Shown: one piece after another, positions 19,084 to 27,989 of the stretch
Position numbering within the stretch: the first letter of the stretch is position 1
Layout of the letters: the number at the start of each line of letters is the position of its first letter
Notes under the pieces: model-generated
Databases searched by the model: none
Told to the model about the DNA's origin: nothing
Seen by the model: only the letters and a program-made list of their open reading frames with translations
Made by a program: the position numbers and the translations under genes
Assembly (NCBI RefSeq): GCF_005222695.1
Contig: NZ_STGG01000041.1
Location: 310,001 to 374,000 of the forward strand
DNA: 64,000 bases
Source: Massilia sp. HP4
GTDB lineage: Bacteria > Pseudomonadota > Gammaproteobacteria > Burkholderiales > Burkholderiaceae_D
Direction of reading: 5' to 3'

Positions 19084-21246
19084 ATGGATATGAAGAAAAA
19101 GGCCATCGGGGCTGAGCTCAAACAATTTTCCGACGGCGGCGCCTATTTGAACCGCGAACTGTCGCTGCTCGAATTCAATCGCCGCGTGCTGGCCCAGGCC
19201 GAAGACCCCACCATCCCCCTGCTCGAGCGCCTGCGCTTCTTGTGCATCGTGGCGAGCAACCTGGATGAATTCTTCGAGGTACGGGTCGCCAGCCTGCTGG
19301 CCCAGTACAAGCTGGACCGCGAAAGCGGCTCGGTGCCCGACGGCCTGGCCGCCGAACTCGAGCGCGCCAGCGCCGAATGCCGGCACCTGATCGCGCGCCA
19401 GTACAGCCTGTTCAATACCGAGATCCAGCCGCAACTGTCCGAACACGGCATCCACCTCTTGCACCGCAGCGAGCGCAATGCGGCCCAGCGCGCCTGGGTC
19501 AAGCAATACTTCGACCGCGAAGTGCGTCCGCTCCTGACGCCGATCGGCCTCGATCCGGCCCACCCCTTCCCGCGCGTGATCAACAAGAGCCTGAACTTCA
19601 TCGTCGAGCTGGCCGGCAAGGACGCCTTCGGACGCGGTTCGGGCATCGCGATCATGAAGGCGCCGCGCGTGCTGCCGCGGGTGATCCGGCTGCCGGACGA
19701 ACTCTCGGACAAGAAAGGCGCCTCGTACTGCATGCTGTCGTCGGTAATCCAGGCCCACATGGCCGACCTGTTCACCGGCCGCGAAGTGGTGTCGTATTCG
19801 CAGTTCCGTGTCACCCGCAACAGCGACCTGTGGGTCGACGAAGAAGAGGTCAAGAACCTGCGCCAGGCCCTGCAGAGCGAGCTGCACAGCCGCCAGTACG
19901 GCTTCGCGGTGCGCCTCGAAGTGAGCCGCTCCTGCCCGCAGCACCTGTCCGATTTCTTGCTCAACCAGTTCCACATCGACCGCAGCCGCCTGTTCTCGGT
20001 CGACGGTCCGGTCAACCTGAGCCGGCTGCTGGAAATCGTCAACGGCAACGACCGGCCGGATCTGGTGTTCCCGCCTTACGTGGCACATTATCCGGGCAAG
20101 CTGTCCGGCCCCGACCTGTTCGCCTCGCTGCGCAAGCACGACGCGCTGCTGCACCATCCATTCGAATCGTTCCAGCCGGTGATTAACTTTATTCAGTGCG
20201 CGGCGGCCGATCCGAACGTGGTCGCGATCAAGCAGACCATCTATCGGGCCGGCAGCAATTCCGAACTGGTCGACGCCCTGATCGCGGCCGCACGGCGCGG
20301 CAAGGAAGTCACCGTCATCGTCGAGCTGATGGCGCGCTTCGACGAAGAGGCCAACATCAACTGGGCCGAAAAGCTCGAACAGGCCGGCGCCCAGGTGGTG
20401 TACGGCGTGGTCGGCCTCAAGACCCACGCCAAGATGGCGCTGGTGCTGCGCCGCGAGCCCAGTGGCCTGCGCCGCTATGCCCACCTCGGCACCGGCAACT
20501 ACAACCCGACCACGGCCCGCTTCTATACCGACATGGGCCTGCTGACGGCCGATGCCGACCTGACCGCCGACGTCAACGAAGTCTTCATCCACCTCACCAG
20601 CATGACCCGGCCCAAGCAGCTGTCGAGCATCTGGCTGGCGCCGTTCTCGCTGCAGAAGGAAACCGTGCGCGCGATCCGGCAGGAAGCCGACATCGCGCGT
20701 CAGGGCCGCCCGGGGCGCATCATCGGCAAGATGAATTCGCTGACCGACGAATCGGTGATCAAGGCGCTGTACGACGCCTCGCAGGCCGGGGTCAAGGTCG
20801 ACCTCATCATCCGCGGCGCCTGCGCGCTGCGTCCCGGGGTGCCGGGCCTGTCCGAGAACATCAAGGTGCGCTCGATCGTCGGCCGCTTCCTCGAGCACAC
20901 CCGCATCTATTACTTCCGCAACGACCTGAAGCACGACATGATGCTCAGCAGCGCGGACTGGATGAACCGCAACCTGTTCCGCCGGGTCGAAGTGGCGTTC
21001 CCGATCCGCTCGCCGGCGCTCAAGCGGCGCGTGATGCGCGAGGGCCTGCAGCCCTACCTCAAGGACAACGTCAACGCCTGGGAGCTGGCGCCCGATGGCC
21101 GCTACCGCCGGCGCAAGGCGCGCGGCAAGCAGCCGCGCTACAGCGCGCAGCAGGTCTTGATGGACACGCTGGGCGCCGCCAACCTCAATAAAGAATCGAA
21201 CGACAAGGAGATCGACAATGGAACTGATCCTGTGGCGCCACGCTGA
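19084..21246 (+). CDS. ppk1: polyphosphate kinase 1
   Basis: A 720-residue enzyme that reversibly polymerises the gamma phosphate of ATP into polyphosphate. The N-terminal domain starts YLNRELSLLEFNRRVLAQAED, and LRFLCIVASNLDEFFEVR follows. The two PLD-like C domains include IKQTIYRAGSNSELVDAL and the autophosphorylated His in VGLKTHAKMAL; the second half has FLEHTRIYYFRND. I place the start at 19084 because a TTG at 19042 falls inside the predicted promoter. No strong Shine-Dalgarno is seen. The 3' end overlaps sixA by 29 bases, and ppx faces it downstream. Confidence 0.95.
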   Translation: MDMKKKAIGAELKQFSDGGAYLNRELSLLEFNRRVLAQAEDPTIPLLERLRFLCIVASNLDEFFEVRVASLLAQYKLDRESGSVPDGLAAELERASAECRHLIARQYSLFNTEIQPQLSEHGIHLLHRSERNAAQRAWVKQYFDREVRPLLTPIGLDPAHPFPRVINKSLNFIVELAGKDAFGRGSGIAIMKAPRVLPRVIRLPDELSDKKGASYCMLSSVIQAHMADLFTGREVVSYSQFRVTRNSDLWVDEEEVKNLRQALQSELHSRQYGFAVRLEVSRSCPQHLSDFLLNQFHIDRSRLFSVDGPVNLSRLLEIVNGNDRPDLVFPPYVAHYPGKLSGPDLFASLRKHDALLHHPFESFQPVINFIQCAAADPNVVAIKQTIYRAGSNSELVDALIAAARRGKEVTVIVELMARFDEEANINWAEKLEQAGAQVVYGVVGLKTHAKMALVLRREPSGLRRYAHLGTGNYNPTTARFYTDMGLLTADADLTADVNEVFIHLTSMTRPKQLSSIWLAPFSLQKETVRAIRQEADIARQGRPGRIIGKMNSLTDESVIKALYDASQAGVKVDLIIRGACALRPGVPGLSENIKVRSIVGRFLEHTRIYYFRNDLKHDMMLSSADWMNRNLFRRVEVAFPIRSPALKRRVMREGLQPYLKDNVNAWELAPDGRYRRRKARGKQPRYSAQQVLMDTLGAANLNKESNDKEIDNGTDPVAPR

Positions 21247-21676
21247 GGCCGAGCCAGGCGAACCGGATGCGCTGCGCGAACTGACGCCCAAGGGCCAACG
21301 CCACGCCGCGCGCATGGGCGCCTGGCTCGACCGCAAGCTGCCGCCGGCCTGCCGCATCCTGGTGAGCCCAGCCACGCGCTGCATCCAGACCGTGGAAGCG
21401 CTGGGCCGGCGCTACGAGGTGGTCGAGGCGCTGGGCACCGAATCGAGCGCCGAAGCGATCATCGACGCCTGCGGCTGGCCTGAGCACCGCCAGCCGGTGC
21501 TGATCGTCGGCCACCAGCCGCTGCTGGGGCAGGTCGCATCGATGGTGCTGTGCGGGGACAAGCAGGATTGGCGCATCCGCAAGGCGGGCGTGTTCTGGAT
21601 CGAGCACAAGGAACCCGAAGGCGCGCCGTATATCCGCCTGGTGGCGGGGCCGGATGTGATCGGCAAGCTGCGCTGA
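21218..21676 (+). CDS. sixA: phosphohistidine phosphatase SixA
   Basis: A 152-residue histidine-phosphatase-superfamily protein of the SixA group, known in E. coli to dephosphorylate phosphohistidine on signalling proteins. The RHA catalytic motif places the nucleophile at H8 (LWRHAEAE), and the second conserved His is in IVGHQPLLG. AAGGAG lies 7 bases before the ATG, inside the end of ppk1, with a 29-base overlap that suggests translational coupling. The link with ppk1 recurs in betaproteobacteria, but its reason is not clear. Confidence 0.88.
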   Translation: MELILWRHAEAEPGEPDALRELTPKGQRHAARMGAWLDRKLPPACRILVSPATRCIQTVEALGRRYEVVEALGTESSAEAIIDACGWPEHRQPVLIVGHQPLLGQVASMVLCGDKQDWRIRKAGVFWIEHKEPEGAPYIRLVAGPDVIGKLR

Positions 21677-21684
21677 CCCAGCGC

Positions 21685-21707
21685 GCTGGACGGCGGCGCC
21701 GTCCAGC
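21685..21707. terminator. hairpin between convergent sixA and ppx
   Basis: GCTGGACGGC and GCCGTCCAGC form a perfect 10-bp stem around GGC in the 36-base gap between two convergent genes. The position suits a two-way terminator. There is no T-tract on either side, so it may act with Rho or only protect the 3' ends. Confidence 0.55.
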
Positions 21708-21712
21708 ATGCA

Positions 21713-23161
21713 TCACCGCGCCTGGAACGCTATCCCTACCTCATTCCAGCTGGATTCTTCCTTCTCGAACCACGGCGCCAGGGTCGGATGCCGCGCCAGC
21801 AGTTCCGGCGGCAGGTCGATCTCGATCCTGCCTTTCATGCGCAGACGCAGGCCGCCGATGTCGTTGTCGGCGCGCGCGTGCATCAACACCACGGCGAGGC
21901 GCAGCGCCAGCAGCGCCTTGGCCAGGTCGGGCTCCTGCAAGGCCTCGCGGACCTTGCGCAGATTGCCCTTTTGCCCCAGCACAAGCGTCGCCAGAAGGCG
22001 CTGTTCGCGCGTGGTGAAGCCACCCAGGTCGGCATGCTCGACGATATAGGCGCCGTGCTTGTGGGCGCCGCTCATCGAGATCGCCAGGCCGATCTCGTGC
22101 AGCATCGCGCTCCAGGCAAGGTAGTGCGGCTGGCTGTCGGCCTGCGGCTGCAGGCGCTCGTACAGGAGCGTCGCGATGCCGCAGGTGCGCAGCGCGCGCT
22201 GGGTGTCGACCCGGAAGCGCTGCATGCAGGAGCGGATCGCCGCGTCGCGCCGGTCGCGCCGGTTGGCGCGCAGTTCGAGGTCGGACAGCACGCCCAGGCG
22301 CAGCCCGGCATTGATCGCCTGCATGCGCTCGACTTTCAGCTCTTGCATGGCGCCGATCAGCACCGTCAGCCCGCCCACCATCACCGGCACCCGGTCGCGC
22401 TTGACGCCCTGCAGCGCGAAGGCATCCACGTGGCCCAGCTCGATCAGGATGTCGCGCAAGGCGTGCAGGCTGGCCTGCGACACCGTGCCGTCGCCGATCG
22501 CGTTGCGGCCGATGACTTCGGAGATCGCGCGCATCGTACCCGACGAGCCGTAGGCGGCATCCCAGCCCTGGGCGTGGTAGAGCGAAGCGGCGTCCTCGAA
22601 GCGGGCGCGGGCCGCGGTGACGGCGGCATCGAAGGCGCGCGCCGTGATGCGGCCGTCGGCGAAATAGGCGCGCGTCTGCGGCTGGGTGCCGATGCCGAAC
22701 GATTCGACCAGGTGGATCTCGGCGCCGGTGCCGGCGATGACTTCGGTCGAGCCGCCGCCGATGTCGATCACCAGGCGCCGCTCGTCCTGGCGCTCGATGG
22801 CGCGCGTCACGCCCATATAGATCAGGCGCCCTTCTTCTTCGCCCGAGATGATCTCGATCGGATACCCGATCGCCGCCTCGAGCTGCGGCAGCAGCTGGTC
22901 GGCGTTCTTCGCCACGCGCATGGTATTGGTGGCCACCACGCGCACGGCGTCGAGGTGGTATTCGTCGAGGATCTTGCGGAAATCGGAGAGGCAGCGGATC
23001 GCCCCGCGCATCGCGGCGTCGGTGAGCATGTTCTCGCTGTCGAGTCCCGCCGCCAGGCGGATCGGGTCGCGCGCCGTGCGCACGATGTGCATGCGGGCGC
23101 CGAGCGGCTCGCCGATGTGCAGGCGGAAGCTGTTGGACCCGAGGTCGACTGCTGCAAACAT
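21713..23161 (-). CDS. ppx: exopolyphosphatase (Ppx/GppA)
   Basis: A 482-residue member of the Ppx/GppA family of the actin-like ATPase fold, expected to hydrolyse polyphosphate from its ends, or pppGpp. The phosphate-binding loops AAVDLGSNSFRL (from residue 3) and VIDIGGGSTEV are present, with GEEEGRLIYMGV between. A C-terminal HD-like helical region has SMSGAHKHGAYIVEHADLGGF. The ATG at 23161 has AAAGGG just upstream and starts the conserved fold; an upstream ATG adds 37 odd residues. Facing ppk1, it closes a polyphosphate synthesis and breakdown pair. Confidence 0.92.
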   Translation of the reverse strand: MFAAVDLGSNSFRLHIGEPLGARMHIVRTARDPIRLAAGLDSENMLTDAAMRGAIRCLSDFRKILDEYHLDAVRVVATNTMRVAKNADQLLPQLEAAIGYPIEIISGEEEGRLIYMGVTRAIERQDERRLVIDIGGGSTEVIAGTGAEIHLVESFGIGTQPQTRAYFADGRITARAFDAAVTAARARFEDAASLYHAQGWDAAYGSSGTMRAISEVIGRNAIGDGTVSQASLHALRDILIELGHVDAFALQGVKRDRVPVMVGGLTVLIGAMQELKVERMQAINAGLRLGVLSDLELRANRRDRRDAAIRSCMQRFRVDTQRALRTCGIATLLYERLQPQADSQPHYLAWSAMLHEIGLAISMSGAHKHGAYIVEHADLGGFTTREQRLLATLVLGQKGNLRKVREALQEPDLAKALLALRLAVVLMHARADNDIGGLRLRMKGRIEIDLPPELLARHPTLAPWFEKEESSWNEVGIAFQAR

Positions 23162-23306
23162 GAGGCCCTTTCGAAGATGGACGAATCCCGCGTGCGGCCA
23201 GGCGCCGCGCACGGGATCGGAAGGTGCCAAGTATACAGCGTGGGCCGGGCCACGGCCAAATGCGGCACGCAAAAAAGCGCGCCAGGTGTTGCGTGCGGCG
23301 AGTCGC

Positions 23307-23510
23307 TCAGCCGTCCCGGCGGGCCTGTGGCGCGCGGCGCAGGCAATACCAGGCGCCGGCCAGGCAGGGAATGCCGAGCGTGACGGCGGACAGCGCGTCC
23401 CAGATGCCGTCGCCCAGCAGGGCCGAGATCAGGCCGATGGTGGTGAGGATCGCGAGCACGATCGGCGCACCCCAGATCTGCATCGCAGTACGGCTTGCAT
23501 TGCGGCTCAC
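23307..23510 (-). CDS. 67-residue membrane protein coupled to the PepSY gene
   Basis: A small protein with two predicted membrane helices (about 11-28 and 37-57), the loop GDGIWDAL between them and a basic tail LRRAPQARRDG. It starts with GTG that overlaps the stop of the PepSY gene in the sequence GTGA, so translation is probably coupled. Short two-helix proteins of this sort are often found behind PepSY genes in iron-uptake operons. Function is unknown; an accessory role in the same membrane complex is inferred from position. Confidence 0.72.
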   Translation of the reverse strand: MSRNASRTAMQIWGAPIVLAILTTIGLISALLGDGIWDALSAVTLGIPCLAGAWYCLRRAPQARRDG

Positions 23511-24688
23511 GATGCGCCTCCTTCGCGCGCCAGGACCGGCGCATCGATGCGGTGGGCCGGCGTCTTGTCGAGCACCGCGGCCTTGGCGCTCGCGCTGGCG
23601 GTCTTGCCGCGCTTGACCCACAGGTAGAGGCCCGTGACCAGGATCACGATGGTAGCGATGTCGAGCAGCGCCCACAGGAATTTCATCCACTGCCCGCCGT
23701 AGTCGCCGAAGTGCAGCGGCTGCGACACCAGCAGCGCCTTCAGGTACCACGGCAGTTGCGGGGCGTCGGTCAGCTCGCCGGTATGGGCGTCGACCAGCAC
23801 CGGCTGGTACATGCGCGAGCTGAACGGCTCATTGCCGTTCATGAAGATGCCGTAGTGATGGGCGCTGCTGAAGTCGGTGCCGGGGAAGGCCACGAAGGCG
23901 ACCCGCATGCCCGGCAGGCGCGCCTTCGCCTTCTCGATCGCATCGTGCACCGAGGCGGTGTGCGGCTGCGGCGCCTTGTCCTTGTACTGGGCCAGGATCT
24001 GGCCCAGCTCATTGTGCTGGTAATACTTGTACATCAGGTCGGCCCAGGTGTTGATCATGCCGGTACCGCCGACCACGAACAGCCAGGTGAGCGTGACGAT
24101 GCCCAGCAGGTTGTGCATGTCGAGCCATTTGAGACGGCTGCTTCTTTCCTTGCGCACGGTGCCGAAATCGAGCTTGCGCATGAAGGGCGAGTACAGGACC
24201 GCGCCGCTGACGATCGCCACCAACAGCAACAGGGCCATGAAACCCAGGAACAATTTGCCGGCCAGCCCCATGAACAGGTCGACGTGCAGCGCCAGCATGG
24301 TCGACATGAACACGCCGCCCTCGAAGGCCGGCTCGACGATCACCTTGGTGGTGCGCGCATCGACCGCGATCGGCTTGTAGTCGTGGTCGTGCATGTGGTC
24401 GGCCAGGGTCACGTGCCAGATCTCGGGCACGTCGGCCTCTTGCGAGATGAACATCGGCTTCTTGGTCGGGTACAGCTCCTTGGCCGAGGCGATCACGGCG
24501 TCGACGTTGCCCGGCGGCGTGGGCTGGGCCAGGACCGGCGGCTCGACCTCGTTGCCCAGCAGGTGGCCGATCTCGTGGTGGTAGATGAGCGGCAGGCCGG
24601 TCAGGCACAGCAGCAGCATGAAGACGGTGCAGACCAGGCTGGACCACTTGTGAATCCAGCCCCAGCGGCGCAGGGAAACGGGTGACAT
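23507..24688 (-). CDS. PepSY-associated TM-helix protein (iron-uptake type)
   Basis: A 393-residue inner-membrane protein with four hydrophobic helices: near 18-37, about 140-165 (AGKLFLGFMALLLLVAIVSGAVL), about 200 and near the C-terminus. Conserved His residues (YHHEIGHLLG, ALHVDLF, WLDMHNLLG) are as in PepSY proteins linked to siderophore use, where a role as ferric-siderophore reductase has been proposed. It is divergent from a TonB-dependent receptor with a Fur-box-like site between, and is followed by the coupled 67-residue protein. Iron uptake is the most likely setting. Confidence 0.85.
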   Translation of the reverse strand: MSPVSLRRWGWIHKWSSLVCTVFMLLLCLTGLPLIYHHEIGHLLGNEVEPPVLAQPTPPGNVDAVIASAKELYPTKKPMFISQEADVPEIWHVTLADHMHDHDYKPIAVDARTTKVIVEPAFEGGVFMSTMLALHVDLFMGLAGKLFLGFMALLLLVAIVSGAVLYSPFMRKLDFGTVRKERSSRLKWLDMHNLLGIVTLTWLFVVGGTGMINTWADLMYKYYQHNELGQILAQYKDKAPQPHTASVHDAIEKAKARLPGMRVAFVAFPGTDFSSAHHYGIFMNGNEPFSSRMYQPVLVDAHTGELTDAPQLPWYLKALLVSQPLHFGDYGGQWMKFLWALLDIATIVILVTGLYLWVKRGKTASASAKAAVLDKTPAHRIDAPVLAREGGAS

Positions 24689-24726
24689 GTTATTGGGTGG
24701 GCTATATAGCTAGAAATTCAGACCAT

Positions 24727-24747
24727 GAATAATAATCGTTCTCATTT
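24727..24747. promoter_or_regulatory. Fur-box-like site
   Basis: The segment contains AATAATAATCGTTCTCATT, close to the Fur consensus built from repeated GATAAT-type hexamers. It sits in the 119-base spacer between the divergent PepSY and TonB-receptor genes, 61 bases before the receptor start. Iron-dependent repression of both operons is the expected effect. Confidence 0.6.
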
Positions 24748-24807
24748 ACATATGCAAGCATGGGGCATAGAATGCGCATTACTTTTAACGCATAAAAAGA
24801 GCAAGAC

Positions 24808-26991
24808 ATGACTACCCCGCGCCTCACCTTTACCCCGGCCGCGCTGGCCGCCGCCCTCCTCGTCTCGCAGACCGCGCTTGCCCAGCAGGCCGAACCCAAC
24901 AATGACGACGCCATCCAGACCGTCGTGATCACCGCCTCGGCCGACGCCTCGGCCCAGGGCTTGCCGGCAGCCTATGCCGGCGGCCAGGTTGCGCGCGGCG
25001 GCCGTCTCGGCTTGCTCGGCAATGTCGACATCATGGACACCCCGTTCAACAGCACCAACTACACCCATGCGCTGATCCAGGACCAGCAGGCGCGCAGCGT
25101 GGCCGACGTGGTGCAGAACGATCCGTCGGTGCGGGTGGCGCGCGGCTTCGGCAACTACCAGGAGCTGTACATGATCCGCGGTTTTGCCGTGGGATCGGAC
25201 GACACGGCCTATAACGGCCTGTACGGCCTGCTGCCGCGCCAGTTCGTGGCGACCGAACTGATGGAGCGTGTGGAAGTCTTGCGCGGCGCGCACAGCTTCA
25301 TCAACGGCGCGGCCCCGGCCGGCGGCAGCATCGGCGGCTCGATCAACATCCTGCCCAAGCGTGCGCCGAACCAGGAACTGAGCGAAGTCACGCTCGGCGT
25401 CGAGACCGGCGGCCAGGGTTATGGCGCCATCGACCTGGGCCGCCGCTTCGGCGAACAAGGCCGCGCCGGCGTGCGCGTCAATATCGCGCACCGCAACGGC
25501 GACACCGCGGTCGACCGCGAGAAGCGCGAACTGTCCGTGTACTCCCTGGGCTTCGACTACCGCGGTCGCGGCTACCGCCTGTCGGCCGACGTCGGCCACC
25601 AGGACCACCAGCTGAGCAATGCGCGCCCGAGCGTGGACCTGGCGCTGGGCCTGCCCATGATCGCCGCGCCGGAGGGCGACCACAACTTCGCCCAGCCGTG
25701 GACCGTCTCGAACGAGCGCCATACCTTCGGCACCGTGCGCGCCGAGATCGACCTGGGCGCCGACGCGGTGGCCTGGGCGGCCGGCGGCCTGCGCAACGGC
25801 CAGGAGTTCAATGTCCTGGCCGGCTTCGACGTCAATGCCGTCAATGGCGACGGCACGATGAGCCGCTTCGACAATATCCGCAAGGACCAGGTGCGTACCG
25901 GTGAAGTGGGTGTGCGCGGCCAGCTGCGCACCGGCGCCGTCAAGCATACGCTCAGCGCGTCGGCCTCGGCCTTTCATTCGACGTCGCGCAATGCCTTCGG
26001 CATGAGCGACTTCGCGGGTTTTGCCTCGAACATCTATACGCCGCGCGACGTGGCCCCGCCGCCGGCCAACGCCTGGCCGTCGGGTGGCGACATGAACAAT
26101 CCGCTGGTGACCGGCAAGGCTATCCTGTCGAGCCTCGCGATCGCCGACACCATGTCGTTCATGGATGACAAGGTGCTGGTCAACGTCGGCGTACGTCACC
26201 AACGCCTCAAGGATTACGGCTACGCCAACGACACGGGCATCGAGAACGCCGGCTACGAGGAAAGCGAGAACACGCCGTTCGCCGCCATCGTCTACAAGCT
26301 GCGCAAGGACGTGTCGGTGTATGCCAACTACAGCGAAGGCCTGCAGCGCGGGCCTGAAGCATCGGGCGTCGGCATTGTCAACTCAGGCACCAAGTTTGCC
26401 CCCTATGTCTCGCGCCAGCGCGAAGCCGGGATCAAGTACGACAGTGGCCGTTACGGCTTGACTGCTGCCGTGTTCACCACCAGCCAGCCGAGCGCCTACG
26501 TCGAGAATAATGTCTTCGGCGTGTTTGGCGAGCAGCGCAACCGCGGCCTCGAGCTGTCCGTGTTCGGCACGCCGCTGCGCGGCCTGAAACTGCTGGGCGG
26601 CCTGACCCTGCTCGACGCCGAGCAGCGCATCACCCGGGCCGGCGAGAACCAGGGCAAGGATGCGATCGGCGTGCCGCAGACGCAGCTGAACATCGGCGCC
26701 GACTGGAACGTGCCTGGCGTGGACGGCTTGTCGCTCAATGCCCGCACCGTGTACACCTCGAAGCAGTACGCCGATGGCGCCAACCTGCAAAAACTGCCGT
26801 CGTGGACGCGCCTCGACCTGGGCGCCACCTACAACACCCGCTTCATGGACCGCGACCTGACCCTGCGCGCGCGCGTGGACAACGTCACGGACAAGAATTA
26901 CTGGGCCTCGGCCGGCGGTTATCCGGGCGCGGGCTACCTGGTGCTGGCGGCGCCGCGTAGCGTGGTGGTGTCGGCGACCGTGGGGTTCTAA
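24808..26991 (+). CDS. TonB-dependent siderophore receptor
   Basis: A 727-residue outer-membrane receptor. A signal peptide covers about residues 1-25 (cleavage TALA-QQ). A TonB-box-like segment IQTVVITA follows near 36-43, then the plug (about 60-175) with the siderophore-receptor type text ELYMIRGF and ERVEVLRGAHSF, and a 22-strand barrel ending in aromatic Phe. The ligand is unknown; the nearest known group takes ferric hydroxamates or catecholates. AAGAG lies before the ATG. Context with the PepSY pair and the Fur-like box supports iron uptake. Confidence 0.92.
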   Translation: MTTPRLTFTPAALAAALLVSQTALAQQAEPNNDDAIQTVVITASADASAQGLPAAYAGGQVARGGRLGLLGNVDIMDTPFNSTNYTHALIQDQQARSVADVVQNDPSVRVARGFGNYQELYMIRGFAVGSDDTAYNGLYGLLPRQFVATELMERVEVLRGAHSFINGAAPAGGSIGGSINILPKRAPNQELSEVTLGVETGGQGYGAIDLGRRFGEQGRAGVRVNIAHRNGDTAVDREKRELSVYSLGFDYRGRGYRLSADVGHQDHQLSNARPSVDLALGLPMIAAPEGDHNFAQPWTVSNERHTFGTVRAEIDLGADAVAWAAGGLRNGQEFNVLAGFDVNAVNGDGTMSRFDNIRKDQVRTGEVGVRGQLRTGAVKHTLSASASAFHSTSRNAFGMSDFAGFASNIYTPRDVAPPPANAWPSGGDMNNPLVTGKAILSSLAIADTMSFMDDKVLVNVGVRHQRLKDYGYANDTGIENAGYEESENTPFAAIVYKLRKDVSVYANYSEGLQRGPEASGVGIVNSGTKFAPYVSRQREAGIKYDSGRYGLTAAVFTTSQPSAYVENNVFGVFGEQRNRGLELSVFGTPLRGLKLLGGLTLLDAEQRITRAGENQGKDAIGVPQTQLNIGADWNVPGVDGLSLNARTVYTSKQYADGANLQKLPSWTRLDLGATYNTRFMDRDLTLRARVDNVTDKNYWASAGGYPGAGYLVLAAPRSVVVSATVGF

Positions 26992-27038
26992 GCCGGATCA
27001 GTGCAGGCGCGGGTCGTCCCTGGCGACGATCGCGTGCT

Positions 27039-27959
27039 TCATTTTTGCGCCTTCACGATCTGCAGCGCGCTGGCGATCACGGTGCTCATATCGCCCAGGT
27101 TGGCCGGCACGATCAGGGTGTTGTTGGTCTTGGCCAGGTTGGCGAAGGCGTCGACGTAGTGTTCGGCCACGCGCAGGCTGACCGCGTCCATGCCGCCCGG
27201 CGAATTGATGGCGTCGCCCACCTGGCGCAGCGCCGACGCGCTGGCCTCGGCCAGCGCCACGATGGCGGCCGCCTCGCCCTGGGCGCGGTTGATCTGGGCC
27301 TGCTTGTCGCCTTCCGAGCGGGCGATGGCGGCTTCGCGCTCGCCGCTGGCGATATTGATCTGCTCCTGGCGCCGGCCCTCGGAGGCCGCGATCAGGGCCC
27401 GCTTCTCGCGCTCGGCCGTGATCTGCGCCTGCATCGCATGCAGGATCTCGGCCGGCGGGGTCAGGTCCTTGATCTCGTAGCGCAGCACCTTGACGCCCCA
27501 GTTGGCGGCCGACTCGTCGATCGCGTTGACGATGTGGGTGTTGATGTGGTCGCGTTCCTCGAAGGTCTTGTCCAGCTCCATGCGGCCGATCACCGAGCGC
27601 AAGGTGGTCTGGGCCAGCTGGGTGATGGCCTGGATGTAGTTCGACGAACCGTAGGACGCGCGCATGGCGTCGGTGACCTGGAAGTACAGGATGCCGTCCA
27701 CCTGCAGCTGGGTATTGTCGCGCGTGATGCAGACCTGGGGCGGCACGTCGAGCGGGATCTCCTTCAGGCTGTGTTTATAGGCGACGCGGTCGACGAAGGG
27801 CACCACGATGTTCAGGCCCGGGGCCAGGGTGGCGTGGTACTTTCCCAGGCGCTCGACCACCCACGCGTTCTGCTGCGGGACCACGTTGATGGTCTTGAAC
27901 ACGAAGACCAGGGCGATGGCGAAGATCACGATCGCGACCACGCTGAAAGACAGTTCCAT
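27039..27959 (-). CDS. qmcA: SPFH/band-7 membrane protein QmcA
   Basis: A 306-residue stomatin-like protein with one N-terminal membrane helix (about 3-22) and a band-7 domain that starts VVPQQNAWVVERLGKYHATLAPGLN. A long Ala/Glu-rich coiled coil follows (about 170-240, with repeated SEGRRQEQIN and AEREKRA-type text). Such proteins form membrane-bound rings and microdomains and are linked to FtsH-type proteolysis. AAAGGA fits the ATG at 27959 better than the ATG two codons earlier. The nfeD gene precedes it by 30 bases; the pair is conserved. Confidence 0.9.
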   Translation of the reverse strand: MELSFSVVAIVIFAIALVFVFKTINVVPQQNAWVVERLGKYHATLAPGLNIVVPFVDRVAYKHSLKEIPLDVPPQVCITRDNTQLQVDGILYFQVTDAMRASYGSSNYIQAITQLAQTTLRSVIGRMELDKTFEERDHINTHIVNAIDESAANWGVKVLRYEIKDLTPPAEILHAMQAQITAEREKRALIAASEGRRQEQINIASGEREAAIARSEGDKQAQINRAQGEAAAIVALAEASASALRQVGDAINSPGGMDAVSLRVAEHYVDAFANLAKTNNTLIVPANLGDMSTVIASALQIVKAQK

Positions 27960-27989
27960 GTGCATCCTTTCTTGTTATAAGGTGTTCTG

